Source: Micromussa lordhowensis (taxonomy: Eukaryota; Cnidaria; Anthozoa; Scleractinia; Lobophylliidae). Taken from it: a DNA stretch of 64,000 nucleotides. The stretch spans positions 24,830,334-24,894,333 of the forward strand of contig OZ026598.1 in NCBI GenBank assembly GCA_964020085.1, in the 5' to 3' direction. This document shows positions 47,053-59,100 of the stretch, piece by piece. Below the pieces are notes generated by a model that saw nothing but the letters and a program-made list of their open reading frames with translations, searched no databases and was not told the origin of the DNA. The translations under genes were made by a program, and so were the position numbers. Each line of letters begins with the position of its first letter. Position 1 is the first letter of the stretch.

Positions 47053-49426
47053 AGGTGTTTTAAGTGCGCGGTTGATTTCTTTCTTAAACTGCTCGATTGA
47101 TCTAATCGCCCTAATATTTTCAGGAAGAGAATTTCATAGTAAGGCACCGCTGTAGCCAAAGCTACGTTTCAAATAGTCAGTACGCGGCTTGGGTAAGTTT
47201 AACTTACGCAAAGAATCACGCAAGTCATAGTCTGTATGCCGCTCACTGAATAAATCTTGCAAATACACAGGGCTAACCCGTTGAGGGATTTAAACATCAT
47301 TATAGCTTTCTGCTTTCTTCTTCTTGATGATAGCTTGTCCCATTTTCAAAGTTTTAAGAAGCAGGCTTGATTTAATCTCACAGTTCGCTTGCAGAATAAC
47401 CCTAGCTGCTCTGTTTTGCAATTTTGTAATTTCTCACATAGATAAGAACTCAATCCAGCCCAAATGGGGGAACAGGAATCGAAATGAGGCTGGATTAATG
47501 CGTTATATGTTTGCACTGCAGTAGACTGAGAAATGAGGGGCTTAATGCGCCTAAGAGCACCTATTGCCGATGATAGTCTATGATAAGAGTGGATTGAATT
47601 ATTTTCAAGACAGTTAACAGTAGAATCTATATCTTACCTTTGGAATCTTCACGTGTGGGTAACGTTCGTTCCAAATTTTTCTAAATAGAGCCTCGCTGCA
47701 TTTAGGCTGTCCAGTGGATTCCATTGTCTCTGTGAACTCCTCAAACACGTCTACTTTCCTGCTCGAAGAAGTGAGATGCCATACACTCGAATTCGGCATG
47801 TAGTCACAATTCTCGGCGAAGTACTTGTCTAGGAAATTGATTAAGGCCTCGCTCTGCAGACAGTCTTTCGTCGTTAAAGACGCACCATGTCGTGCACTGC
47901 GTCGTCCTAAGAGATATTCTCTTTTCAGTTCAAAAAATCGTCTTCGAGTTATCCCCAGAGCCTTTGTCCACGCACTCCAACAGACTGTAATCCCGCTGAT
48001 TGAATAAGAAAATTCGCCTTCGGTTGGCTGATTGCCGTCAAGCCAGTTGAATGTGAACTGCCTTTGTAATTCATAGCTCGGATAATCCCGACAAAAATTT
48101 TCGCGGGTTTTTTTAAGTTGGCTGACAGAGAGCAACTTTTGAAGGCAAGAATTTTCAGAGCAACATGGTTCGTGAATCAATTGTTCAGGTGCTGTTACAG
48201 TAGACCGATGTTTGCCTGTAAAAAGGAAATTGAAGAGGAAAACTTTCAGTGTCTGTACGCACAACACGTCAATTGTGTATTATACAGCCAAAACCCAACC
48301 AAAAATACCCCATAAAAATCACAATACCGATAATATCGAATCACCAGGCTCCTCTTTACAAGGAGTCTTATTAAGAGTAAATAAACCGGCTTCTTTTTCA
48401 CCAGCGGCAATTGCCGGAAACCGTGCCGGTGACAAGAGCCACTACGGATCCACATCTATATAACATGTCGATAACATTTGTGATTCAGTCCTCAAGCTCG
48501 GAAAATTCACCAACCATAAATTGCATAAGTTGATGAATCGTTTCTTTTTTTCAAGCAATCAGAGCATAATTTCGTAAGGTTTGAAATAGAAAGCCTTAAT
48601 TTGTGAAAGTACGTTATCCACAAAGCGAAAACAATATTATTAGCGGAATCGCTTGCCGTTTTCAAGGAAGGTAGCAACTTTAATTAACGTGTATCGGAAC
48701 GCTTTAAAGAACGAGGCATGGAACAATATAATAGTTCAGTTATTCAGTGAGCGCAAATACATGGCCTGGCAATCTTAAGTTTTAGACTTGTACATTTGAA
48801 ACCAGACACTGAGCGCGGAAGACGAGCACCGCTACATTTAACTTTCTTAATGTCGAGAACGTAGCGATTGCTGTTGTCTTACCTCTTCGGCGAGTGCCCA
48901 GTTTTGGCGTTTCAGTCTCCTCCGTTTGTTGGAGTGTAGCGCTGGCGGCCTCTTGACCAAAGCTTGCGGTATTATCGGGAAAAACAGTTGTCAGTTGTTC
49001 CTTGGATTCCTCCGTGACATCGCCAAATATCTCCCCTTCAAGACTGCTTGAGCTTGACTCTTCATTTATCGAAGCGTGAGAATTCGCAGCGCCATACTTG
49101 GGAGAGTTAGCTTCAAAAATAACTGGAGCAAGTTCACCTTCTACCAGGCTTGAAGAAGAATTCGATTCACATGCCAAATTTTCCAAAGTGGTAGTGCCTT
49201 GATCGTCATCTAAATTACTGCACAGTGAATCATCGCTGTCGATGAGCGTATTGATGCGAACCCGTTTCGCTTTTGGAATTGGCGTGGAAGAAAACAGGGG
49301 AGCCCTGTTGGCGATCTCCGCATAGCGCCTGGTATCTCTTGCATCGAATCCTACAAACTCTTCCACATCGCTCTCCGCTTCAGAAAATACATCAGGAGGA
49401 CAATCGGCACTCCGTCGGTCCGCCAT
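41730..49426 (-). CDS. KDZ/DUF7869-like transposase-derived gene, seven exons, 857 residues, intact
   Basis: Exons on the minus strand: 48883-49426 (ATG at 49426), 47638-48215, 46561-46682, 45513-45774, 44807-44938, 43667-44234 and 41730-42097 (stop TAG). Every junction is GT-AG and in phase, and the summed coding length is 2574 nt, an exact multiple of three. The N-terminus is acidic (SEAESDVEEF). Around residues 210-360 there is a Cys-bearing segment and a helix-turn-helix-like stretch (CWSAWTKALGITRRRFFELK). At 381-384 is a CDTC motif after RFSK. The RNase H-like core follows: AIDGMDTTKTELP (Asp 441/444), LQLDNTAKENKNQY (Asp 520) and LPVGHTHIDVDQMFSRIS (555-562 and on). The C-terminal exon has a beta-rich domain with PLIGRVDEVSGE. 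These blocks match proteins I know as DUF7869 or KDZ-type transposase relatives. Long introns host a LINE fragment and MITEs. No stop or frameshift was found, so it may be domesticated or a recently active element. Confidence 0.8.
42936..43204. repeat. MITE with inverted arms and an internal hairpin
   Basis: ACTAGTACCACCCAACTAGT near 42936 is inverted as ACTAGTTGGGTGATAC near 43115. A second hairpin, GTCAATAGCCCA (43167) / TGGGCTATTGAC (43193), has CTTCGCCCCA-type loop sequence. It lies in the last intron of the KDZ-like gene. Confidence 0.6.
43225..43346. repeat. (ATT)n/(GTT)n microsatellite
   Basis: About 120 bases of ATT with interspersed GTT and TTT. The poly-Ile and poly-Tyr frames over it are artefacts. 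Confidence 0.95.
43437..43545. repeat. Duplicate of the final-exon splice-acceptor region
   Basis: This segment repeats 42057-42156 with few changes: GACCTGCCTCTAAACTTGTC, CAGGTCTCCTGTATGGTCCT and AAATTATAAACATATCTTAG. The original spans the acceptor and first ~40 bases of the KDZ-like gene's last exon. The copy lies 1.4 kb upstream in the same intron and keeps an AG acceptor context. Confidence 0.8.
46990..47625 (-). mobile_element. LINE reverse-transcriptase C-terminal fragment in an intron
   Basis: Read on the minus strand in pieces: AIGALRRIKPLISQSTAVQT, YNALIQPHFDSCSPIW, SLNGLA, PVYLQDLFSERHTDYDLR, RTDYLKRSFGYSGALL and NSLPENIRAIRSIEQFKKEI. This is the thumb and C-terminus of a CR1/Rex-type LINE. 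At least two frameshifts and a TGG-to-TGA change before NSLPENI show that it is dead. It ends about 20 bases from the donor of the 47638-48215 exon. Confidence 0.8.
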
Positions 49427-51210
49427 CACAAATGAAGTAAATTTGACCGCCAAATGTGTGCAACAAAACGGTTTCATTTTACGCTAAGCGGGTAGTAATG
49501 ACGTTTTCCGGTAATTATTAATCTTAATATTCAAGCCAAACATTATTGGCTCAATTTACTCCACTTCCGTTGAATTGCTTATCTAAACTTCAGCATTTAA
49601 AGCTGTTTCACGAATTGTTTAGCCAAATGTGGATAACTTTCCGCTACCAAAGGAAGATGGGGATTGGTGCGAAATGTTAAATCAACTGAAAAATATTCGG
49701 AGCCGCACGAGTCAGGTTTGACGTGCGGTATGCAGTTGACACAGCATCTGAATGTAAGATGTAAACCTTTCGTAATAAAAACCGCAAGCGACTTAACAAG
49801 CGCGAACGTGAAGGCAAGAGCTCGCATCTGCTGCTTATATATGTTATGATTACGAGAGCCAAAAGAAACGGCTGTGGCCGAATAGATGTAAACAAAACCT
49901 GACTCAAAACTCCAAATTAAAAGTGTGAAACATTTGGTGTGCACCTTTGTTCTAGTCAGCGGCGAACATCCGCTCTGCACCTCGCTTGGATTTTGGCCAG
50001 AGCCTTTCAATGGCCAAAACAGAAAACTTGAGCGAACATCTTCATTCCTAACAACAAACAACATTGATTTGTAGCTGTACACGCTCGAGGTTGACTGGTT
50101 TCCGGAGTGATTTGATAGCAGAACAAACTCTTTAAATAGTCAAAATACAACAGCACCATATAAAAATTTTCGAGGAGCCCAACTCGCCAAATTTTTTCAT
50201 CAAAGAAGCTCACAGAAGAACCTTGAAATTTCGCTAAAGTGACGTCGGTCATGTCAAGCGGTCATTGGGCTCTTTTCCAACTCACGTAACTCCAGTAATG
50301 TACTGTTGCAAATCAGTTTTTGAACATAATACATATATATATTGAATGGAAGTTGGGTTGTTGATGAGCGATGGGCATAAACCTAACTGAAGATATAGTA
50401 CAGCGTGTAATTCATTAATATCCTTATTAGCTCGTAGCTTTGTTTGATCTTTTTTTAGCTGAGGCGACTATAAAGAGTGTTAACCTTCTTTCCTGTCACA
50501 AGTACGGAAAATATCTCTGGTGACATTTCGGCAATTTGCTTGCGCGGACAGGCTTGTTTCCGGTAATGATGGTAGGTCAGTCACGCATGCTCTGTTAAAT
50601 ACGGATGTCTTTGCCTACCATAAAGAAGAGATCACACTAGTCGAAACAAATATAAATGACTCGTATATAAGGCGTTAACATAGGATCAGCCAGAGGTTAC
50701 AAGGTTCGTATCAATACGCGGCAGCGTTCATGGGTTTGTGCTCGGTACGAGTCCTCACATGCAACTGATCTTAGAATCGAAATGCGAACGTCTAAGGAAG
50801 GCGTAAGGGCTACACTTGCTCTAAAGCTTTGCAAATGGTGAGTTGCGCCTCCAATGTAGGCCTCTTAGTGACAAGTGGAGGGCCGATTCGATGTTTTTGC
50901 TTCGTGTTCCCTTTGAATGAATTATTGTCGTGTTGCTGATCCGAACTGCAGTTAGAATGTCTAGAATCACGTCATATAAATAATGCTACATACCGACTGA
51001 GTCACATTCGAAAACGTAAGAGAACCACGTTCCCTTTTAGAATGCGAAGGGATAGATTTACAGGCTTAGATGATTCATACACTGTCATTGTCAGTGGAAC
51101 ATTGCTTGTAACAACCTTCATTCCATGGGAAAGATTTTTCTAATACACCATGACCCATTGTAACTCTTATTATTCATATTCCATACAATTTCCATACCTA
51201 GGAGACACAT
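49427..51210. other. Intergenic, presumed 5' flank of the KDZ-like gene
   Basis: No exon was supported. The 161-codon minus frame at 49597-50082 has no recognisable features. Positions 50300-51200 show nothing of note. Confidence 0.4.
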
Positions 51211-51214
51211 GAGT

Positions 51215-51545
51215 GTGTTTTGTTGTGCGACAAAAATACGCATACCCGTTATTGTTCTATATTCCATTTGGACATACACATACACGGATTTGTTCAGTAT
51301 TCTACATGGGCATACACATTGGACCTAAGCAGCTATTCTCATTCACTGAGTCGGATTTCTTTTGTACTCCACTTGGGCTTACACATCGGACCTTAGCAGC
51401 TATTCCCATTCATTGAGTAGAATTTCTTATGTATTCCACTTGGACATACACATTGGACCTAAGCAGCTATTCTCATTCATTGAGTTGGATTTCTTCCGAA
51501 TTTCACTTGGCCGTACACATGGGACCTAAGCAGCTATTTCATTCA
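51215..51545. repeat. Satellite D, about 68-bp units
   Basis: Units carry TTGGACATACACATTGGACC, TAAGCAGCTATTCTCATTCA and GAGTCGGATTTCTTGTGTATTC-type sequence. About four to five copies; the first are diverged. Confidence 0.85.
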
Positions 51546-52164
51546 TTCAGGGTTTTCAAATTGAAAACAAGTGGCAGGAGGAAATTGTAAAGTAGCCGGA
51601 GCATTATCTCATCAGGATAACGGCAGCCTTGTGGAGTGGGTGGAGGACCCCTACCCCTTCTGCAGAGAGGAATGGGGTGCCTTGATTAAATAAAGTTTAT
51701 TCCCGTGCATTTTCACGTTGCACCCGTAACTGATTTTGTTGAACGCCACTGAACATTTGTTAACAAGGTTTAGAGTTGAAAAACTGTAAAATTACTTGCT
51801 TTCAAAGTCTTACAAACATGGTACGGTATGGCGTTAAGTTTCGATGAGTACACCAGTTGTACTTCTTACATCAACTTCTTGTACCTCCAATTGACATTGA
51901 CAGACATTAGACAAAATCTGCTTGAAGGAAACGTTTGCAATTGTTTTGTCTCAAGTCATGGAAACATGCAATGGCAATTTTATTGTTTATTCTTTAGACC
52001 CTAATACCAGTTAAGTTTACAAAAGGAGTACATTTCTCTTAAATTCAATTTTAGAGAAAACATTTAATAATGTAGTTTCGATCTCCCAAAATACATTGTC
52101 CTACAGTTCCAGTTCAAGATCGTATCCAGTTCAAGATCATATCCACGCGCGGTCATGTAATATC
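51546..52164. other. Non-repetitive insert between blocks of satellite D
   Basis: This 600-bp segment separates two runs of the same satellite. It includes a GC-richer part at 51590-51690 (GTGGAGTGGGTGGAGGACCC) followed by an AATAAAG polyadenylation-like string at 51689. It could be a retroposed or captured sequence, but no family was recognised. Confidence 0.35.
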
Positions 52165-52385
52165 CTCTATTTCTTGTGTATTCCACTTGAACATACACGT
52201 TGGACCAAACTTGCTATTCCCATTCTATGAATCGGATTTCTTGTGTATTCTTCTTGACAGCTATTCTCATTCACTGAGTCGCATTGCTACTTTATTGCAT
52301 TTGGACATACACATTGGACCTAAGCAGCTACTCTCGTTCATCGAGTCGGATTTCTTGGGTATTCCACTGGGAAATACATGTTGAC
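52165..52385. repeat. Satellite D, second block
   Basis: Three diverged units with TTGGACCAAACTTGCTATTC and CATTGGACCTAAGCAGCTAC, in the same orientation as the 51.2-kb block. Confidence 0.8.
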
Positions 52386-52554
52386 TATAAAGAAAACAGG
52401 ATCACGGATCACTTAAGGGTCCACGTGAATTGTTGGGATATCATTAGTTTAAATTATGATTCACTTCATTCTAAAAGTTCGGTCCTTCGGATAAATACAA
52501 AGAAAGTAGCAACCATCTAGTAGAGAACTTGTTAGTTACCGAACATGACTTGCA

Positions 52555-54130
52555 CCTAAGCATCCAATCTTAAGCTTTGGCTACAGTCTATTGCGTATAT
52601 ACCAAGGGCACATAGATTGGACCTAACTATCCAATCCCAAGCTATGGCTCCAGTGTATTGCGTATATACCATTGGCAAATAGTTTGGACCTAACTATCAA
52701 ATCCCAAGCTATGGCTCTAGTGTATTGCGTATATACCATTGGCACATAGTTGGACCTAACCATCCAATCCCAAGGTATGGCTCGAGTGTATTGCGTTTAT
52801 ACATAGATTGTACCTAACCATCCAATCTCAAGCTATGGCTCCAGTCTATTGCGTATATAACATTGGCACATAGTTGGACCTAACCATCAAATCCCAAGCT
52901 ATGGCCCTAGTGTATTGCGTATATACCATTGGCACATAGATTGGACCTAACCATCTAATCTCAAGCTATTGCTTTAGTGTATTGCGTATATACCATTGGC
53001 ACATAGATTGTATCTAACCATCCAATCTCAAGCTATTGCTTTAGTGTATTGTGTATATACCATTGGCACATAGATTGGACCTAACCATCCAGTCTCAAGC
53101 TATGGCTCTAGTATATTGCGTAAATGCCATCGGCTCAAAGATTGGACCTAACCATCCAATCTCAAGCTATGGCTCCAGTGTATTTTGTATATACCAAGGG
53201 CAAATAGTTGGACCTAACCATCCAATCTCAAGCTATGGCTCCAGTCTATTGCGTATATACCAAGGGAACATAGATTGGACCTAACCATCCAATCTAAAGC
53301 TATGGATCTAGTGTAAGGCGTATATACCATTGACACATAGTTAAGTCTAATCATCCAATCGTAAGCTATGGCTCTTGCGTATTGCGTATATACCATTGGC
53401 ACTAGTTGGATCTAATCATCCCATCTCAAGCTATGCTCTAGTCTATTGCGTATATACCTAGGGCACATAGATTACACTTAATCATCCAATCTCAAGCTAT
53501 CGCTCCAGTCTATTGCGTATGTACCAAGGGCACATAGAAAGGACCTAATCATCCAGTCTCGAGCTATGGCTGCAGTGGATTGTGTACATACCATTGGCAC
53601 ATAGTTTTTTTTTGTAATTTGTTTATTTTTTATTAGACCACAGACAAGTTACAATACTAAAGAAGTTGATTTGCTAATTACAGTTTACAGCTTATCTAGA
53701 ACTTAAAACTTACCAAGAGCAGAAAAATAAAGAGAAGTTACGATTTACAGAAACACTACTCGGACTGAGTTACTAAAAACAAGAAAACAGTAGTTACAAA
53801 AAAGACTACTTAGAAGGACTAATTTACAATACATTGCTTTCAATCTATGAATAGTTGGATCTAATCATCCAATCTCAAGCTATGGCTCTAGTCTATTGCG
53901 TATATACCAAGGGCACATACATTGCACCTAATCATCCAATCTCATGCTATTCATTAAGACAGATTTCTTCTGTATTCCACTTGGACATACCCATTGGACC
54001 TAAGCAGTTTTTCGCATTCATTGACTCGGATTTTCTTGTGTATTCCACTTGAATATACACATTGGACCTAACTTGCTATTCCCATTCTGTGGCTCTAGTC
54101 TATTGCCTATATACCAGAGAACTAGATTGA
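52555..54130. repeat. Satellite E, about 62-bp units, with satellite D units inside
   Basis: The unit is TGGACCTAACCATCCAATCT, CAAGCTATGGCTCCAGTCTA and TTGCGTATATACCAAGGGCA with CATAGAT. About 17 copies to 53610, then two after the insertion. At about 53950-54090 two satellite D units appear, followed by E-like sequence again. D and E share ATTGGACCTAA. Confidence 0.9.
53607..53850 (-). mobile_element. 244-bp retroposon inserted in satellite E
   Basis: The plus strand begins with a T run, so on the minus strand the element ends in TAATAAAAAATAAACAAATT followed by poly-A. ATAGTT flanks it at 53601-53606 and 53851-53856 and fits a short target-site duplication. The interrupted satellite resumes in register. 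The body is probably a LINE 3' end or a SINE; no coding sequence is present. Confidence 0.7.
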
Positions 54131-56199
54131 ACCTGATCATACAATCTTACCCAATAGATGTATAACTAAAATGATCAATCCATGATTCAGAGCACTAAAG
54201 TTGAAAATATTAACAGCCTAACTGGCGTGCTAAGGAAAATGAATTTAGTATATCGAAATAGCCCCTTTTTTTTAATTGTATAGGAAAAAAAAAGTTAAAC
54301 ATTTTCACCACAGAACTGTTTCAAAAGGGCCTGGTGCTCCTCTCTCGTCAGGTGCATGAAATACTGACTAACTAACGTTCCTTTTATAGGTTGATGGTTC
54401 AAGCATGCTTTATTAAGTATTTGGTTTTGTGCCGGCACGCGTGACTAGCCAGTTCGTTCCTTTTGTGCAGGCTGGTGCCCGCACGCGGTTTAAATATGAT
54501 CAAAACTTTTTGTGTTATGCAAAGGTTGCATCTCTTTGTTACATCTGAATACTACTATTTTAGGTAGGCCGTTTGCTCGCTAAACAACAGTTGCAAAAGG
54601 CACTGCTAGGCAACATTACGCAGAAAATACAGAAGTTATCGTTAAGATGTGAGGAGTTTCAGTTTTCAATGACTGTTTCATCGAAAGTTTGACACAATAG
54701 AGTATTTTATAACAACTGCAGAGATTCTCGCGGGCTTAGTGGCTTATTTTTATAAACAGATCACTACGGATGATGCCGTTGCAGGCAGATGTTAAATACT
54801 TTAACCACCAAACAGTTTGGTGTTTAGCGCTGTTAATACTCGAAAATGAGCGAGAAATTGCATTACGGAAAACGGGACTACTTTAAAGAAATATGCTGTG
54901 ATTAAAACTTACAAGGATGTAATTTTTTATCCAATTAAGCTGGTTTGATTTCTGGGAGTAGTTTCAGGAACCAGTAATCTCACAAATCTGTATGATCCTG
55001 TGTACACCTAGGGCAATTATAATCGCAATTGCGTCTTCAAAGGAATTCGAACCGTGAAAGCCCTGAAATTTCATGTTAGCTAATATGACTTCTTTTGTGG
55101 AGCATTGTTTCAATTGAGAATATACAGAAGAGATCAAACTAAACCGAATTAGCTTCATTCTCAACCAAACTTCAAGGACTAAAAACAACATTACTTTCTG
55201 TAACAAACTTATCAGCAATTATCGCTAAAAAGTTAAAAGCCTACAAATCACGAAAAACTGCCCGAAAACATCGAGAGATAAACTGGGATGCTTTCTGGCG
55301 CTTTGAGAATCACTTTTCGGGAACCGAGAAAAGCACCCGAAAAATTTTCGAGTCTGAGTAGTATACCCGGGAAGTTTTCAGGTCGTTTGAGAAAACCATG
55401 CCGGGTTGAGCTAAGAGCTGAAAACATGAATGCTTGTGCTCACGAGCGCGAGACTCTGGTGTAAAAATAGCGGAGCCTCAGTTTGTGAAATCGAGTACGG
55501 TATACAGCAGATCAGACAAAAATTCTTTCTTCATTTTCGGCTTTGCACAAGCCCTAGTATGTCCAGGTGACACTTCCGACTGTCAAACCACACAAGCACT
55601 CATTTTAGAAGAAATAAAACCTTTGGGATCACGGTGGGCGAAACAAAAAAAGATTAGTTTGAGATATTGAGTACGAATACAGCAGATCAGACAAAATTTC
55701 TCTATTCAGTTAATTCGGAGCAACTACGCCTTTGCTGTTAAACGCTGCCGCGAATAATATTCAGGTTGTTCGCTTATTCTTGGGGAACTTGATTATTCTC
55801 GAATTTGATAGGGCTTTTTTGTCCATTTCCCAAAATCTTAGGTATTTTTGCCATTCAGAAAATTATAGCTGACTTTCTTTCGCTACCCAAAACGACATTT
55901 TTATCGATCCGAATGTAACAGAAATCATCACTCATATCACGAAAATTTGAGGTGACAATTCTCCTAAAACAAAACAGACCTGATTAAAAGCCTACCGAAC
56001 GCATAATTTACCGAAACGATCGGATGGGTGCCCCTGTTGTGAGTCCATGTGACACTTCCGGCTGTCAAACCAAAAAAGCTCTCATTGTCCTGTCCGGCTA
56101 AACCTGGTTTCTATCTTAGTACCAAGTCGAGTTACACATCGGAGCTCGTTGATCTGTGAGCACTACAGTAGTTAGTCAGTCGACCCAATTTTTGTTATC
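54131..56199. other. Intergenic, 5' flank of the ParB-like gene
   Basis: Diverged direct repeats: CAGCAGATCAGACAAAA near 55504 and 55682, and GTGACACTTCCGACTGTCAA near 55567 matched near 56049. CTGTATGATCCTGTGTACAC at 54989 repeats the acceptor region of the 41.7-49.4 kb gene. TGCCGGCACGCGTGACTAG at 54431 is GC-rich. No gene is supported. Confidence 0.4.
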
Positions 56200-59100
56200 A
56201 TGGAAGAAGCCGCCAACGGGCCATGGTATTTTAAACAAAATGAAGATGGTGTTTTCGTTAAGTTAGACGATAAGAGAATTGAAAACAAAAGGAGAAGCTT
56301 GATGGAAGAAGTCCTTGAGGTAAAAGAAGGCCCAAACAGAGCACGGGACAACAACAGCATTGCGGTAAGTTTCTTTCTTTCGTTTTCAACCAATTGCTAC
56401 TTAACTGTTTACGGTAGCTGTACGCTCTCGTGAACTTGAACCAGCATCTTCAACGGCCAGTAATTGAGCGCATCCCGCTTGTAGCTCGTTTAAAAGTTAT
56501 TGGTGTCTTCCGAAGCACAGCCACCGGGTTCGATGCCGAAATAAATATTGTATATGTGCCTTTCAACTTCAAGTTCTACTAGACAACAAATTATGTTCTT
56601 ACAAGAAGCTTCCAGTATGTCATTAGATTATAACGAATCCACAAATTTCACAGATAAAATTCAAGGATTTGACCGCGCCAAGTGGAATCTACAGCATGAC
56701 ATTTGCTCTCAGTACTTTTACCACTGACAAGAATGAGTTCACGCGGAATTTTGTCGGACTCCAGTCCAACGCCAAAGAGTTCGTAAAAAAGTACCGAAAC
56801 ATCACTCGGCCTTCTCCTACTACAACGCCATCAACGAGCCGATCCGATCAAGTCTTAGTCACCGTCAAAGAACCTGAAGAGGCTACGCGGACGCCGGTTT
56901 CCGCGCTGGAGAAAACACCGGTAAAGAAAGCAAAGAGCTCTAAGAGGAAAAGGAAAGCTGCGAGTCAAACACCAGAAGGTGCTGAGCTTCTATCGCCAGA
57001 GAAGCTATCCAAGCCTAATACCCTGGACGAGACCATCGAGGCTCATTTTATAGGTAAGTCGCTATTCTATTTAATAAAATAGCACGTGGACCGGGCACGT
57101 TGTCGGAAGCAACAGTTTCAGTTTTTTTCTTGCTGGCAATGTTGCAGTAGAAATATGCAAGGATTCAGCGACAAAGCTTGCTACATCTTCAGTTTTAAAC
57201 GCAGAGCGCAGAAAACCATGTAACATCTTCCTAACTGAAAGTGTTGTTTTCTAACACACTGTAAAAGACTGCTTTAACGACCGGATGACTATATGCAGCG
57301 ATAACATGATCCTGGTTTCTCGTGTGCGACTCCTCTGAGTAATAATTACGAAAATCGTGAATCGAACATTTCATCATTGCGTAAGTTTTTGACCATCAGG
57401 AGTAGATCGCATAACTGCGTGCATGATATAGACAATCTTGCGATGGGCACCAATGACAATAACAACTATATTCCTGTATTCCTACTTGTAAGCATCGGCC
57501 TCTGGTAAAAGAAAAAGAAAACTTTGCATCGTGCCAAGCTGGCATAGAACTTCAGAAGGCCAGTACATACTAGGCGAATTTTAGTTTATTTCGCAAAAAT
57601 ATTTTCTATCAGCTCCTGTCTATAATGGCGTACAATGATACTTTCCTCAAAATTTCGTTGAGTCATGCCAAAGTTCAAAGCTGTTAAAAATGATAGACTT
57701 TCGTAAAGTCGTTCGCTTCTCGTTCTAAGGGCAGTCACGGCGCGAGAGACTTCAGTATAACTTGCAGCGCGCCAATTTTGCGGAGGAAGTTTTCTCCGGT
57801 GGTTGATATGCAATCGGAAACAGCGTTTTGTAAGAACACGTCAATCAAGCCAGATTACGGGAGTAAAGTTGAAACGCGGGATCTGTTTGGAATGCATACC
57901 CCTTCGAAATGGTTATTTTATTTTGCTCCACGCTCTGTATCTCCTGCAGTGAATACGCGTTCAGTGAAGTACGCAATCACGAATCATATGCTTGAAACTA
58001 TGGTAATTGAGCGTTTATTTGGGTAAAGTCGGACAAATGTAAATATGTTTTCTGTGATAAGACCCTGTTCGCACTAAGGCGAAAATTTGAGTTTTGCGTT
58101 TGAAAATTTTGTAATCACCAGTTTTTTTGTTTTCGCAATCCTGTTCGCACATGAAAATAGGAATTTCTTTAGTGACAGATGTCGTGAAATGTGTGTCGTT
58201 GTCTGTTACGCGCGAAGTTTCCTGTCGAAATGCTACCCTGAATTGTTTTCATGGTATTTTATCGCCTTTTGCTTTTCACGCAGAACCTGCTCTTGTTACA
58301 TCAACAATTAGTTAGAGTTTTGGTTGCTAGGATTCGCCTGTTACTCATTTTAGAGGTTTTAAGGAAGGAACAAAGGATTTTCTCGCCTGACAAAATTTTT
58401 ACAGCCTCCAAAGCTAGTCGACGGAATCATTGAAGTTTCGTAGCGCGTGGAAATCTGATCAACACACGAAAACATTTTGGTTGGTGTTAATTCTTTCTCC
58501 ATAGTTTGTAGCTAAGGCCCTGTTCGCACTAAGACGAACATTTGAGTTTGGCGTTTTCAGAAAAAGTGAAAATTTTGTAATCACCAATGTTTTGTTTTCG
58601 CAACCCTGTTCGCACATGAAGATACGAAATTTTTTTAGTGACAGATAACTTGATCAATTTACATCAAGATGTCGTGAAAATGTGCGTCAGTGTCTGTTTC
58701 CGGTCGAATTTGTGATTAAAAAATGCCCCCCGAAATGTTTTTATGGCACTTTATTGCCCTTTGCTTTTCATGCAGAACCTGTTCTTGCTACATCAACCTT
58801 TAGTTATAGTTTTGGTTGCTAGGCCCGATTCGCCTGTTATGGATTTTGGAGGTTTTAATTCAGCTGCGAAGACACTGTCATCACCTTCGTTTTCACCCGC
58901 ACTTGATATTTCTCCAGCGCCATTTTCCTGGGATCTGCGAATGGGTAGAGATTAATTCCACGATTTACTGAGGCTCTTAATACATGTAATATGTTCCGAG
59001 AGAGAACACTCGCGGGAAGTCATACGGTCACGTTCGCTTCGTATTAAATCCATATGTTGCAAATTTGATGGCCCAATGACGGATGGATGTCAAGGAACAA

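Noticed and set aside
49597..50082. 161-codon minus-strand open frame
   Set aside because: No recognisable motifs and no splice partners; the composition looks random.
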